35,096 nt of DNA from Cyanobacteria bacterium UBA3301 (GCA_002361485.1 DESZ01000016.1:1-35096); one strand, 5' to 3'. Positions 16,709-25,203 are shown, counted from the stretch's first letter. A program made the numbers and translations. The notes: generated by a model from the letters alone, not told the origin.

Positions 16709-17338
16709 CTAAATTATCCCCTGTTTTATCAATTCTTTTTTTATTCTGTCTAAGCCTGATTGTATAATTCTTGAGATTCTTGATTGAGAAATGTTAAATT
16801 CGTCGGCAATTTCTCTTAATTTCATATCTTTCATAAATTTATATTCAATAAATTCTTTTTCTCTTGGCGGAAGCTTCTGCATTGCATCCAATATCCCTTG
16901 TTTTAATTCAGTAAAAACGATAGTATCTTCGGGGTTTCTGTCATTGGATTTAATTTGTGTCGGAACCTCCGCATCTTGCAATTCATCAATGGACAATATG
17001 TTTTTATAGACTTCTGCGCGCAATTCTACGGCATTAGATATTTCGTTTTCTCCGTCATTTTCATTGTCAGCCTCATTTTGTTTGTTCTTTAAGGTGTACC
17101 ATTTGTACCTTCTTCTGACTTCGTTACGAATGGCCCATTTTATAGCTGTTGATAAATATGTATTATTGTATTCCTGATTGGAATTGTTTTTAAATAATAT
17201 ATAAAGTGCATGTGTTCCTATGTTGATAAGTTCCGGCAATTCTATCAAATGGGAATTGGAGAACTTTTGATACTCCACTTTTGCAATAATCTCAATTAAC
17301 TCTTTGTATTCTCTTAGTTTTTTATCTTCAGCTGACAT
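16709..17338 (-). CDS. RNA polymerase sigma factor, sigma-70 family (FliA/SigB-like)
   Basis: A 209-aa product if started at ATG 17338. An upstream in-frame ATG (17425) would add 29 hydrophobic, non-sigma residues and lacks a ribosome-binding site, so I reject it. Region 2 is recognisable (LPELINIGTHALYILF ... TYLSTAIKWAIRNEVRRRYKW: the DLvqvG...fsTYa...aIr-elRR pattern). A ~60-residue acidic linker follows. Region 4 ends with a clear helix-turn-helix (KLREIADEFNISQSRISRII). Sigma-1.1 is absent and region 3 is weak, so it is an alternative rather than the housekeeping factor. Because flagellar genes lie in this window, a FliA-type role is tempting, but no flagellar gene is next to it. It heads the operon leading to gcvPB and miaA. 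Confidence 0.88.
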   Translation of the reverse strand: MSAEDKKLREYKELIEIIAKVEYQKFSNSHLIELPELINIGTHALYILFKNNSNQEYNNTYLSTAIKWAIRNEVRRRYKWYTLKNKQNEADNENDGENEISNAVELRAEVYKNILSIDELQDAEVPTQIKSNDRNPEDTIVFTELKQGILDAMQKLPPREKEFIEYKFMKDMKLREIADEFNISQSRISRIIQSGLDRIKKELIKQGII

Positions 17339-17455
17339 CTTATTAAAAATAACCTTATAGATAGTACTACTAAATAATATCAAAAAAATATCTATATTAC
17401 CAGCTAATGTAATTTTCCTTAACATATTTTATTTATTTACAAAAAGGAGTTTTTT

Positions 17456-18304
17456 ATGCGAGTTCTATTTTGTGCGGACGGGTCTAAAATTAGTTATGAT
17501 TCAATATTAAATTTTTCAAAATATTTTCGGGATTTTAGTACGGATATATTATCAGTATCAGATTTTAGTTGCATCCCTGATACGCTGGTATTTGAGGGAA
17601 GCAGAATTGTAAGAGAATGTATAAAATCATCTGACGGTATAGTTGAGTTTGCAAAAGACTATTTGGAATCCAATTCTATTAAAGTAAATTCTCAAATAAA
17701 ACTGTGCGGTTCGGCTACTGATTTAATTTTGGAAACAGAAAAAGGACTTATATATGACTATATTGTAATGGGTTCTAACGGAAAAAAAGGAATTCAAAAA
17801 TGGATCGGTTCTGTTTCTCAAGAAGTGGCATCATCATCTTTATCTTCGGTGTATGTTTCAAAAATGAGGAATAATTGCTGCAATGTATTAATCGCCATTG
17901 ATGATTATGAAACAATTGCTCCTATTTTACGTAATAATTTGAACAATTTTAATTTTATTGATAAAAATATATATTTATTAAATGTTTATCAAATGCCGGA
18001 TTATCTCTTTTTAGAAGGGAATATTGACCAAAATTGGATTACGGATGTTGAATTACAATTGCAAAAAACCTCAGAATTAATATTAAACCGTGCAGAAAGT
18101 TTGTTAAAAGAGTTTGGTTTAAATATAAAGGCAAAATCTATCCTGAAGGGTAATCCTTCTAAAGTAATCCTGTCATACAGCTTGTCGAATAATATTGATT
18201 TAATTGTAGCTTCAATGAGTTCGCAGAAAAAAAGAATATTTGAGTCCGTAAGCAGGCGTGTTTTAGAAAATTCAAACGCGGATATGTTGATACTAAAATC
18301 TTAA
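17456..18304 (+). CDS. Tandem universal stress protein (two UspA domains)
   Basis: A 282-aa protein consisting of two UspA folds, residues ~1-138 and ~139-282. Domain 1 begins VLFCADGSKISY (Asp for adenine binding) and has the ATP-binding loop GSNGKKGIQKWIGSVS near 106-121, matching G-2x-G-9x-G-S. Domain 2 starts VLIAIDDYE, but its loop is degenerate (ASMSSQKKRIFESVS), so it probably binds no nucleotide. Such tandem Usps respond to starvation or energy stress. AAGGAG with good spacing precedes the ATG. The gene is divergent from the sigma factor and convergent with the LD-carboxypeptidase: the single palindrome TTAA at 18301-18304 supplies both stop codons. Confidence 0.88.
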   Translation: MRVLFCADGSKISYDSILNFSKYFRDFSTDILSVSDFSCIPDTLVFEGSRIVRECIKSSDGIVEFAKDYLESNSIKVNSQIKLCGSATDLILETEKGLIYDYIVMGSNGKKGIQKWIGSVSQEVASSSLSSVYVSKMRNNCCNVLIAIDDYETIAPILRNNLNNFNFIDKNIYLLNVYQMPDYLFLEGNIDQNWITDVELQLQKTSELILNRAESLLKEFGLNIKAKSILKGNPSKVILSYSLSNNIDLIVASMSSQKKRIFESVSRRVLENSNADMLILKS

Positions 18305-19191
18305 TATTCAATACTCAAAGTGCCGTTGCATAAAGTTGCAAATCCGCCTATCGGAATTGTGTCTTTTTGTTTAGCGTGAGTGATTTTAAAACCGCCGTAA
18401 ATCGGGATGTTTAATTCATTTGCTAATTCTAAAAACAGTGAATCGAGTTGTTCTTTTGGTTCAGAATCCAAAAAATCTCCTAAAATAATAGCAGAAATGT
18501 TTTCTTTGAATTTCTTGATATTTAGAAGTTGTCTAAAATATTTATCAATTTTGTATACAGGTTCATTTAAGTCTTCTGCAAAAAATATAAATTTATCATC
18601 AGGAATAAAATCTGTACCGCAAAGTGATGCAACGGATGCTAAATTCCCGCCTATAATTATTCCTTTTGCATTCCCGCTTTTGTATGTTTTTAAATTTTGA
18701 GCAGAAACAGTAATTTTATCATTCGTTAATGTTTTAAAAAATTGTTTTTCTGTGTATTCATTTATTTCTTCCGGTTGGAAATCTCCCTTAGGCATAGGTG
18801 ATGAAAAAGTGATTAAACCTGTCTTTTTTAAAATTATTGCAGAAAGTACCGTAATATCCGAATAGCCGCAAAATATTTTAGGATTATTTTTGATGATATT
18901 ATAATCAATTTTATCAATAATTCTTAACGCTCCATAGCCGCCTCGAACACATAAAATCGCATTGGTTTGATTGTCTTTAAAAGCATTTTCCAAATCCTTT
19001 GCTCTGTTGGTATCATTTCCTGCCATATAGCGGTCATTATCAAAGATATGTTCGCCTAATTTAATTTTATAACCTTTATCTTCAAAATATTTCTTAGCAT
19101 TTAATACTTTATCTTCATCTATATTGCCTGAAGGCGCAATAAATGTTATGGTATCTCCTTGTTTTAATTTTTTAGGTTTAATTAAGTTCAT
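18301..19191 (-). CDS. LD-carboxypeptidase (peptidase S66, LdcA-like)
   Basis: A 296-aa cytosolic serine peptidase of the S66 family, which removes terminal D-Ala from murein tetrapeptides during peptidoglycan recycling. Related S66 members include microcin-immunity MccF. Motifs: GDTITFIAPSG near residue 12; CVRGGYGALRIIDKID near 81; the nucleophile loop GYSDITVL near 109; the Glu-bearing FAEDLNEPVYKIDKYFRQL near 205; and the catalytic His in KITHAKQKDTIPIG near 270. The Ser-Glu-His triad is therefore complete. AAGGA lies 7 nt before the ATG. It is divergent from dnaX across 43 bp. Confidence 0.92.
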   Translation of the reverse strand: MNLIKPKKLKQGDTITFIAPSGNIDEDKVLNAKKYFEDKGYKIKLGEHIFDNDRYMAGNDTNRAKDLENAFKDNQTNAILCVRGGYGALRIIDKIDYNIIKNNPKIFCGYSDITVLSAIILKKTGLITFSSPMPKGDFQPEEINEYTEKQFFKTLTNDKITVSAQNLKTYKSGNAKGIIIGGNLASVASLCGTDFIPDDKFIFFAEDLNEPVYKIDKYFRQLLNIKKFKENISAIILGDFLDSEPKEQLDSLFLELANELNIPIYGGFKITHAKQKDTIPIGGFATLCNGTLSIEY

Positions 19192-19216
19192 AAATTATCC
19201 TTTTTCTATTCATCTT

Positions 19217-19225
19217 TGATATAAT
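19217..19225 (+). promoter_or_regulatory. Extended -10 promoter for dnaX (short or no leader)
   Basis: TG-A-TATAAT at 19217-19225 is a perfect extended -10. The dnaX ATG (19235) is 9 nt after it and has no Shine-Dalgarno, so the 5' leader would be only a few bases at most. Confidence 0.6.
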
Positions 19226-19234
19226 AACTTTATC

Positions 19235-21106
19235 ATGAATAAGAATTATATACCTTTATATCGAAAATACAGACCGCAAAAGATTGAAGAAATTGTTGGT
19301 CAGGAACATATTAAAAAAGCTTTATCAAATGCAATAGAATCTGACAGAATATCACATGCATATTTATTTACCGGCCCGAGGGGTACGGGAAAAACTTCTA
19401 CCGCGCGTATTTTTGCAAAATCACTTAATTGCGAAAAAGGACCTACGGTTTCCCCTTGTAATGAATGTGAAAATTGTAAAAATATTACTAATGCAATTCC
19501 TATTGATGTAATTGAAATTGACGCTGCAAGTAACAGATCGGTCAGTGATGCGGAAGAAATTATTCAAAACGTTGCAATGTCGCCTGTTCACAGCCGTTAC
19601 AAAATTTATATAATAGACGAAGTTCACATGCTTACGACAACAGCGTTTAATGCGTTATTAAAAACGCTGGAAGAACCTCCTGCAAATGTTATTTTTATTC
19701 TTGCGACTACAGAAGTTCATAAAGTTCTTGATACAATAAAAAGCCGTTGTCAAAGGTTTGATTTTAAACGTATTACAACTGATGATATATCAAAACATTT
19801 GCGCTATATTTCCGATAAAGAAGGTATAAACATTGAAGATGATGCCCTAACTTATATCGCACAAAATTCTGCAGGCGGTATGCGCGACAGTATTGCATTA
19901 CTTGATCAATTAAGTGTGTTAAGTTCCTCTGAAGATAAAATTTCTGTAGACGATATAAATAGAATTTTGGGGCGTTTATCTTTTGAATCCTTAAGTGCAT
20001 TATTTAGTGCTATAGTCTCTTCAAATCAAAACGAGGCATTAAATAAATTAAATGACATTTATAATTCGGGAAATGAACCTTCGCAAATTTTGTCAAATTT
20101 GCTTGAATATATGCGAAATGCTTTAATTATTAAATCTTTAGAAGCTAAAAATTCTACAGATGTTGTGTCTTTAAATAAAGAGCAAATAAAAAAACTGGAA
20201 AAATTGACAGAAAATATAGAAGTTCATCAGCTTGTTGCTTTAATAGATAAATGCGCAAATTATACAAAAGAATTAAAGTTAACAAGCGAACCGAAATTGT
20301 GGTTGGATGTGGCAATTCTTGATATGTCAAATTTGGCCGAGAATACGAAACTAACTGATTTGCAAAAAAGGATTGAAATGCTTGAAGCAGGTACATCTCA
20401 CAAAATGGTGAATGTTTCAGCATATAATACTCCGCCTTCTCCTGTTTTAAAGTCTGAGATAAAAGCTCAACCGCAAATGAAGGAAATAATTAAAACTGAG
20501 GAAAAACCGGAAAAATTTATTAAACCTGAAAAACAATCTGTCTCTGAAGTAAAGGAAAAAGAACAGGAATTGATTGAAGTTCCGAAGTCTTCAAGCAGTG
20601 ATAATATAAAAACTTTATGGGTAAGTTTTCTTGATAATATTTCAAGTTTCCCTTCGCGTGCTATATTAAAACAGCAGGCTGTTCCTGTTAAAATGAGCAA
20701 GCAAGAAATTGTTATAGTTATAAAAAATGAAACCTGGCTTAAAAATTTCAGTCCTGACGGTGAACGGTATGCATATTTAGTAGAGTCTGCAAAAAAAGTT
20801 TTTGACTCTGAACCAAAGGTTATTGTTAGAGGGCCAAAATCAGGAGATGAAAAGTTGGATATGGATACTGAATCTGTTGTTGAAACGTCTCAAAAGGATT
20901 CTCCCAGGCAATTGATAGAGCAAACACCTTCTCCGACTAAAGAAGATATTGATGATGCATTATCTGCAGAGGATGATTTATCAGAGCAGGCTAATGATGA
21001 GCAAAAAAGTACTTCTTATAAAACTATATCAAGAGCAGATTCCGCATATCATTCTGATAATGTCAATATGGTTATGGACTTGTTTGAAGGTAAATTGATT
21101 GAGTAA
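19235..21106 (+). CDS. dnaX: DNA polymerase III subunits gamma/tau
   Basis: DnaX is the AAA+ motor of the clamp loader and tethers polymerase cores. In this 623-aa protein: Walker A GPRGTGKT (47-54), zinc-binding Cys at C66, C75, C78 and C81 (CNECENC), Walker B IYIIDEVH (124-131), and the sensor region TTEVHKVLDTIKSRCQRFDF. The AAA+ lid and the collar domain follow to ~365. A Lys/Glu-rich disordered linker (~400-460) then leads to a tau-type C-terminal domain (TLWVSFLDNISSFPSRAIL ...). Two A7 runs could allow slippage to a shorter gamma form (see findings). The start has a -10 box only 9 nt away and no ribosome-binding site. Confidence 0.96.
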   Translation: MNKNYIPLYRKYRPQKIEEIVGQEHIKKALSNAIESDRISHAYLFTGPRGTGKTSTARIFAKSLNCEKGPTVSPCNECENCKNITNAIPIDVIEIDAASNRSVSDAEEIIQNVAMSPVHSRYKIYIIDEVHMLTTTAFNALLKTLEEPPANVIFILATTEVHKVLDTIKSRCQRFDFKRITTDDISKHLRYISDKEGINIEDDALTYIAQNSAGGMRDSIALLDQLSVLSSSEDKISVDDINRILGRLSFESLSALFSAIVSSNQNEALNKLNDIYNSGNEPSQILSNLLEYMRNALIIKSLEAKNSTDVVSLNKEQIKKLEKLTENIEVHQLVALIDKCANYTKELKLTSEPKLWLDVAILDMSNLAENTKLTDLQKRIEMLEAGTSHKMVNVSAYNTPPSPVLKSEIKAQPQMKEIIKTEEKPEKFIKPEKQSVSEVKEKEQELIEVPKSSSSDNIKTLWVSFLDNISSFPSRAILKQQAVPVKMSKQEIVIVIKNETWLKNFSPDGERYAYLVESAKKVFDSEPKVIVRGPKSGDEKLDMDTESVVETSQKDSPRQLIEQTPSPTKEDIDDALSAEDDLSEQANDEQKSTSYKTISRADSAYHSDNVNMVMDLFEGKLIE

Positions 21107-21120
21107 AAAGGTTTTGTTGT

Positions 21121-21897
21121 ATGATAGAAAAAATTGATATTCATTTGGTAGACCATTGTAATTTGAATTGTAGAGGATGTACTCATTTTTCCCCTTTAGC
21201 GCAGGAGTTTTATCTTGATTTAGACAGTTATGAATGTGATTTAACCCGTTTATCAAAGCTAACCAGAGGGGCTGTCGGCTCAATATTTTTATTAGGCGGA
21301 GAACCGCTATTACATCCTCAAGTCACGGAATTCTTTCCTATTGCAAGACGTTTGTTCCCGAGTACAAAACTCGTAATGATAACAAATGGCGTGTTGTTAC
21401 CAAGGCAAGATGAAAACTTTTGGCATGCGTGTAAAAATTTTAATATTCAAATATGGGTTTCTAAATACGATTTGTCTTTAGATTTGTCAAAGGTAGAACA
21501 AACCGCTAAATCATTCGGAGTGTTTTATGGCTATACAAGTACAAGAAGAACAGAAAATGGTGATAAAGAATGGATTAAGTTTACTCTTGATCCTGAAGGT
21601 AATGAATATTATGTAAATTCAAATGATTTGTGCTCAGTAAAAAATTGTGCGACTTTAAAAAAAGGCAAATTGTATACCTGTTGTACGGTTGCTCATATTG
21701 AGCATTTTAACAAATATTTTAATAAAAACCTTGAAGTTACCCCATATGATTATGTTGACATATATAAAGTCCACTCTATGAGGGCCTTAGAGGCTGCATT
21801 ATCAAAACCGATTCCTTTTTGCAGATACTGTAAAACTGCAAATCATGAAAAAGGTGTTTGGGCACCGAGCAAAAAAGAAATATCAGAATGGATTTAA
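21121..21897 (+). CDS. Radical SAM protein of unknown substrate
   Basis: A 258-aa protein with the radical SAM signature C13-NLN-C17-RG-C20 inside HLVDHCNLNCRGCTHFSPLA, and the following GGEPLL motif near residue 60 and MITNGVLL near 87. A second Cys set toward the C-terminus (CSVKNC, TCCTVAH, FCRYCKT) suggests an auxiliary Fe-S cluster like SPASM/twitch domains. This subgroup often occurs among glycan-biosynthesis or surface-modification genes, but its reaction is not established. It follows dnaX by 14 nt with AAAGG upstream, so it is probably co-transcribed. Its stop shares the TTAA at 21894-21897 with the convergent bipA stop. Confidence 0.85.
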   Translation: MIEKIDIHLVDHCNLNCRGCTHFSPLAQEFYLDLDSYECDLTRLSKLTRGAVGSIFLLGGEPLLHPQVTEFFPIARRLFPSTKLVMITNGVLLPRQDENFWHACKNFNIQIWVSKYDLSLDLSKVEQTAKSFGVFYGYTSTRRTENGDKEWIKFTLDPEGNEYYVNSNDLCSVKNCATLKKGKLYTCCTVAHIEHFNKYFNKNLEVTPYDYVDIYKVHSMRALEAALSKPIPFCRYCKTANHEKGVWAPSKKEISEWI

Positions 21898-23681
21898 CTG
21901 TAAATTTTTCTGTTTAAATCAGCTTTGCGAAGTCTTATGTTTTCAGGAGTAATTTCAACTAATTCATCATCAGAAATATATTCCAAAGCTTCTTCAAGTG
22001 ATAATATTTTCGGAGCTTGAAGAGTAACCATAACATCTGCGGTTGAACTTCTCATATTGGTTAATTTTTTAGTCTTACAAATATTTACAACGATATCTTG
22101 GGGTCTGTTGCCTTCACCTATAATCATTCCGCGGTAAACTTTAGTTTTAGGCGTTACAAAGAATACACCACGGTCTTCAAATTGCGCTAAAGCATAAGGA
22201 ATAGCTTCCCCTTGTTCGTGGGCAATAATTGAACCGCATCTTTGACGGTTAATATCGCCTGCATAAGGTCTGTAATGAAGGAATGTATGATACATAATTC
22301 CTTCTCCTCTGGTCATTCTTATAAATTCGTTTCTAAAGCCGATTAGTCCGCGTGCAGGGATATGGAATGTTAAATGCGTTCTGCCTTTTGCGGATTTCAT
22401 ATCTTTCATTTCGGCTTTTCTGTTTGATAATCTTTCTATTGCGGAGCCTGCATATTCATCAGGTACATCTACCATTAAGTTTTCGTACGGCTCACATTGT
22501 TCGCCGTTGATATTTTTAAAGATAACTTCAGGTTTTGAAACGGCAAATTCGTAACCTTCTCTGCGCATTGTTTCAATAAGAATACTTAAATGCAATTCCC
22601 CTCTGCCTGAAACCTTGAAGCAGTCCGTTGAATCAGTATCTTCAACTCTTAATGATACGTTTTTCTCCAATTCTGTATAAAGTCTTTTTCTTAATTGGCG
22701 TGAAGTGACAAATTTACCTTCCGTACCTGCAAAAGGACTGTCATTTACCGAAAAATTCATTTGTAAAGTCGGCTCATCTACCTTAATTAATGGTAATGCT
22801 TGCGGGTTTTCAGGGTCGCAAAGAGTTTCTCCAATTTGAATTTCTGAAAATCCTGCAATTCCTACGATGTCGCCTGCGGAAGCTTCCTGAATTTCTGTTC
22901 TGCCCAAATCGTGAAATCCGAACAGCTTTGTTATTTTTCCTTTTGATTGTGTTCCGTCAGCTTGAATCCAACAAACTGTATCTTGTGAATGAACAACCCC
23001 TTGAACAATTCTTCCGATTACAATTCTGCCGACGTATTCATTATAATCAAGAGTTGTTGCTCTGAATTGAAACGGCTTATTTGAATCTCCTTCAGGTGGT
23101 GCGATATTTTTTAAGATACAATCAAGCAGTGGAACCATATCTTTTCTTTCGTCTTCAAGCTCGTTTATTGCAAATCCTTGTAAACTGCTTGCAAAAATAA
23201 ACGGAAAATCAATTAAATCTTCTCTGTCTGTTAATTCAGTAAATAAATCAAAAACTTTATCTAACGCTGTAAGAGGTTCTGCTGCAGGTTTATCGATTTT
23301 ATTTATGACAACGATAATTTTCAAACCTAATTCTAAAGCTTTAGATAATACAAATCTTGTTTGTGGCATAGGACCTTCAGCAGCATCAACAATTAATAAT
23401 GCGCCGTCAACCATACCCAAAACACGTTCGACTTCTCCGCCGAAATCCGCGTGTCCAGGAGTATCAACGACATTAATTTTTGTATTTTTATAGTTTATGG
23501 CGATATTCTTTGACAGAATTGTAATTCCGCGTTCTCTTTCCAAATCGTTACTGTCTAATACACGTTCTTCAACATGCTGATTTTCTCTAAAAACGCCTGC
23601 TTGTTTAAGCAAACAGTCAACGAGTGTTGTTTTGCCGTGGTCAACGTGTGCTATTATTGCTATATTTCTAATATCTGTCAT
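21894..23681 (-). CDS. typA: Ribosome-associated GTPase BipA/TypA
   Basis: A 595-aa translational GTPase of the EF-G/LepA class that assists 50S assembly and stress or cold adaptation. Visible: the P-loop AHVDHGKT (residues 11-18), switch I ERERGITI, G3 DTPGHADFGGEVER, G4 NKIDKP, domain II, and the BipA-specific C-terminus with KGRTHLTFHIPARGLIGFR. I choose ATG 23681 (MTDIRNIAIIAH), preceded by GGCGGA. A TTG four codons upstream is possible but unneeded. A strong promoter and a 25-bp palindrome lie directly upstream, after the MFS gene, so bipA can be expressed on its own. Confidence 0.96.
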   Translation of the reverse strand: MTDIRNIAIIAHVDHGKTTLVDCLLKQAGVFRENQHVEERVLDSNDLERERGITILSKNIAINYKNTKINVVDTPGHADFGGEVERVLGMVDGALLIVDAAEGPMPQTRFVLSKALELGLKIIVVINKIDKPAAEPLTALDKVFDLFTELTDREDLIDFPFIFASSLQGFAINELEDERKDMVPLLDCILKNIAPPEGDSNKPFQFRATTLDYNEYVGRIVIGRIVQGVVHSQDTVCWIQADGTQSKGKITKLFGFHDLGRTEIQEASAGDIVGIAGFSEIQIGETLCDPENPQALPLIKVDEPTLQMNFSVNDSPFAGTEGKFVTSRQLRKRLYTELEKNVSLRVEDTDSTDCFKVSGRGELHLSILIETMRREGYEFAVSKPEVIFKNINGEQCEPYENLMVDVPDEYAGSAIERLSNRKAEMKDMKSAKGRTHLTFHIPARGLIGFRNEFIRMTRGEGIMYHTFLHYRPYAGDINRQRCGSIIAHEQGEAIPYALAQFEDRGVFFVTPKTKVYRGMIIGEGNRPQDIVVNICKTKKLTNMRSSTADVMVTLQAPKILSLEEALEYISDDELVEITPENIRLRKADLNRKIYS

Positions 23682-23702
23682 AAATTCCGCCAATCATAAT
23701 TC

Positions 23703-23727
23703 TTTTAGTGTAAGTTTTACACTAAAA
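23703..23727. promoter_or_regulatory. 25-bp perfect palindrome over the bipA transcription start (operator-like)
   Basis: TTTTAGTGTAA (23703-23713), a 3-nt centre, and TTACACTAAAA (23717-23727) form a perfect 11-bp inverted repeat. It touches the -10 box (23732-23727) of the predicted bipA promoter and covers the expected start near 23720. Because RNA would begin inside it, a DNA-binding repressor site is likelier than an RNA hairpin. The cognate regulator is not evident in the window. Confidence 0.6.
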
Positions 23728-23755
23728 TTTTAATACAGATAAAAAAATTTTTCAA
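23727..23755 (-). promoter_or_regulatory. Sigma-70-type promoter for bipA
   Basis: On the minus strand TTGAAA (23755-23750), a 17-nt spacer, then TAAAAT (23732-23727): near-consensus. It lies in the 82-bp gap between the MFS stop and the bipA start. Confidence 0.65.
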
Positions 23756-23763
23756 TATACTAT

Positions 23764-25164
23764 TTAATTTTTGTTTGCTTGCGGTTTATACGCGATAAAT
23801 GCGCATAATAAACATATTATTCCGAACAAAATTCCAAAACACATGGTAAGGTGATAAGAATTTAGAAAAGCGTTTGTATATTGCATTTTATCAGCGAGAT
23901 TGTTGTGCAAAAAGCTGTCAAAAAGCGTGATTGTAATTGCAACACCTAAAATGTTTCCCATGTTTCTTGCTAGAGAAAGAATTCCGCTGGCAATACCGAG
24001 TTCGCTTTTTTTAACGCTTGTTAATATTGCGTTGTTAGATGGTGACTGAAAACAACCGTTTCCGCATCCCATAATGAATGATGCCGCAATAATCTGCCAC
24101 ATTTGAGTATGTGTATTAAAGGTGGTAAAGATTATGAGCGAAATTATGTAAATTGAAGGTCCTATAAGAGTAAGTATACGGCTTCCGTATTTGCCCGATA
24201 AACTTCCTGCAAAAGGCGCAACAATGCATGAAGCAACCGAGTACGGAAGGATTAGCAAGCCTGTTATAAACGCATTATATTTCATTATTTGCTGGAGAAA
24301 TAAGGGTAATAAAATAGCATTTGTAAACATTGTCATATATGAAGTCATGACTGCAATATTTCCGAATGTAAACGGCTTAATTTTAAACATTTTAAAATTT
24401 ATCATCGGGTAGTTTATTTTTTTATCTCTAAAATAGAATAAACCTCCGAATAATAGCGTCAGAGTTCCTAAAGATATTATTTTTAAAGATTTCCACCCCC
24501 AGCTGTGACCTTCCGATATTGCAAGTAACAGCGCGCATAAAGCAATGCTGAAATATAAAAAACCTTTATAATCGAATTTAAGATTTTCTTTTTTACGGTT
24601 AACAGACGGGAAAATTTTATACGCGACAATAGCGCCAAGTATAGCAAACGGAACGGACGGAAGAAAAAGTGTTCTCCATCCGAAGAAATGTATAAAAGCG
24701 CCGCCTATTGCAGGTCCGCTTAACCCTCCGACAGCGACAAGTGAAGCGTTAAGTCCTAAAGCTTTTCCTCTGTCTTCCCCTTTAAATAGTGATGCAATAG
24801 CTGCAGGGCCGTTTGCAAGTAATATTGAAGCTCCGATTGCTTCTATACATCTGAATATGATTAATATACAAAATGTCGGAGCAAAGCAGTTACATAATGC
24901 GCCAAGTCCGAATATTAAAAATCCGATTGAAAATATCTTATTCTTAGGAAATATATCACCAAGCTTTCCAAAAAACGGTAAAAGGACTGTTAAAACAAGC
25001 ATATATGCAATTATTACCCACTGAACCTGCGAAAGTGTAATCTTTAACCCTTCAGAAATCGGATAGAGTGCAAGTTGAACTGCCGAAGAATCCAACATTC
25101 CCAAGAAATTTCCCATTATAACAAATACGCAAATTATCCATTTGAGTCGGTAATCATTTATCAT
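23764..25164 (-). CDS. MFS drug/multidrug exporter, DHA2 (14-TM) family
   Basis: A 466-aa polytopic protein. The N-terminal helix with GNFLGMLDSSAVQLAL matches the motif D1 region of DHA2 transporters. A GKLGDIFPKNKIF segment after helix 2 is the MFS motif A, and RCIEAIGASILLANGPAAI plus GPAIGGAFIHFFGWRTLF are motif C-like stretches after helix 4/5. Helix count by eye is ~14, the EmrB/QacA type, exporting toxic compounds by proton antiport. Its start ATG lies only 11 nt after a -10 box, without a ribosome-binding site. It is divergent from the prepilin pair and upstream of bipA. No MFP or TolC-type partner gene is adjacent. Confidence 0.9.
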   Translation of the reverse strand: MINDYRLKWIICVFVIMGNFLGMLDSSAVQLALYPISEGLKITLSQVQWVIIAYMLVLTVLLPFFGKLGDIFPKNKIFSIGFLIFGLGALCNCFAPTFCILIIFRCIEAIGASILLANGPAAIASLFKGEDRGKALGLNASLVAVGGLSGPAIGGAFIHFFGWRTLFLPSVPFAILGAIVAYKIFPSVNRKKENLKFDYKGFLYFSIALCALLLAISEGHSWGWKSLKIISLGTLTLLFGGLFYFRDKKINYPMINFKMFKIKPFTFGNIAVMTSYMTMFTNAILLPLFLQQIMKYNAFITGLLILPYSVASCIVAPFAGSLSGKYGSRILTLIGPSIYIISLIIFTTFNTHTQMWQIIAASFIMGCGNGCFQSPSNNAILTSVKKSELGIASGILSLARNMGNILGVAITITLFDSFLHNNLADKMQYTNAFLNSYHLTMCFGILFGIICLLCAFIAYKPQANKN

Positions 25165-25175
25165 ATAAAAATTTT

Positions 25176-25203
25176 ATCATATAAAGGTTTTCATAAATGT
25201 AAA
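25176..25203 (-). promoter_or_regulatory. Promoter for the MFS gene (near-leaderless)
   Basis: TTTACA (25203-25198), 16-nt spacer, TATGAT (25181-25176) on the minus strand. The ATG at 25164 follows after 11 nt, giving a predicted leader of roughly 5 nt. Confidence 0.5.

Noticed and set aside
17339..17425. N-terminal extension of the sigma factor
   Set aside because: 29 hydrophobic residues without sigma homology and no ribosome-binding site; the MSAED start fits the family.
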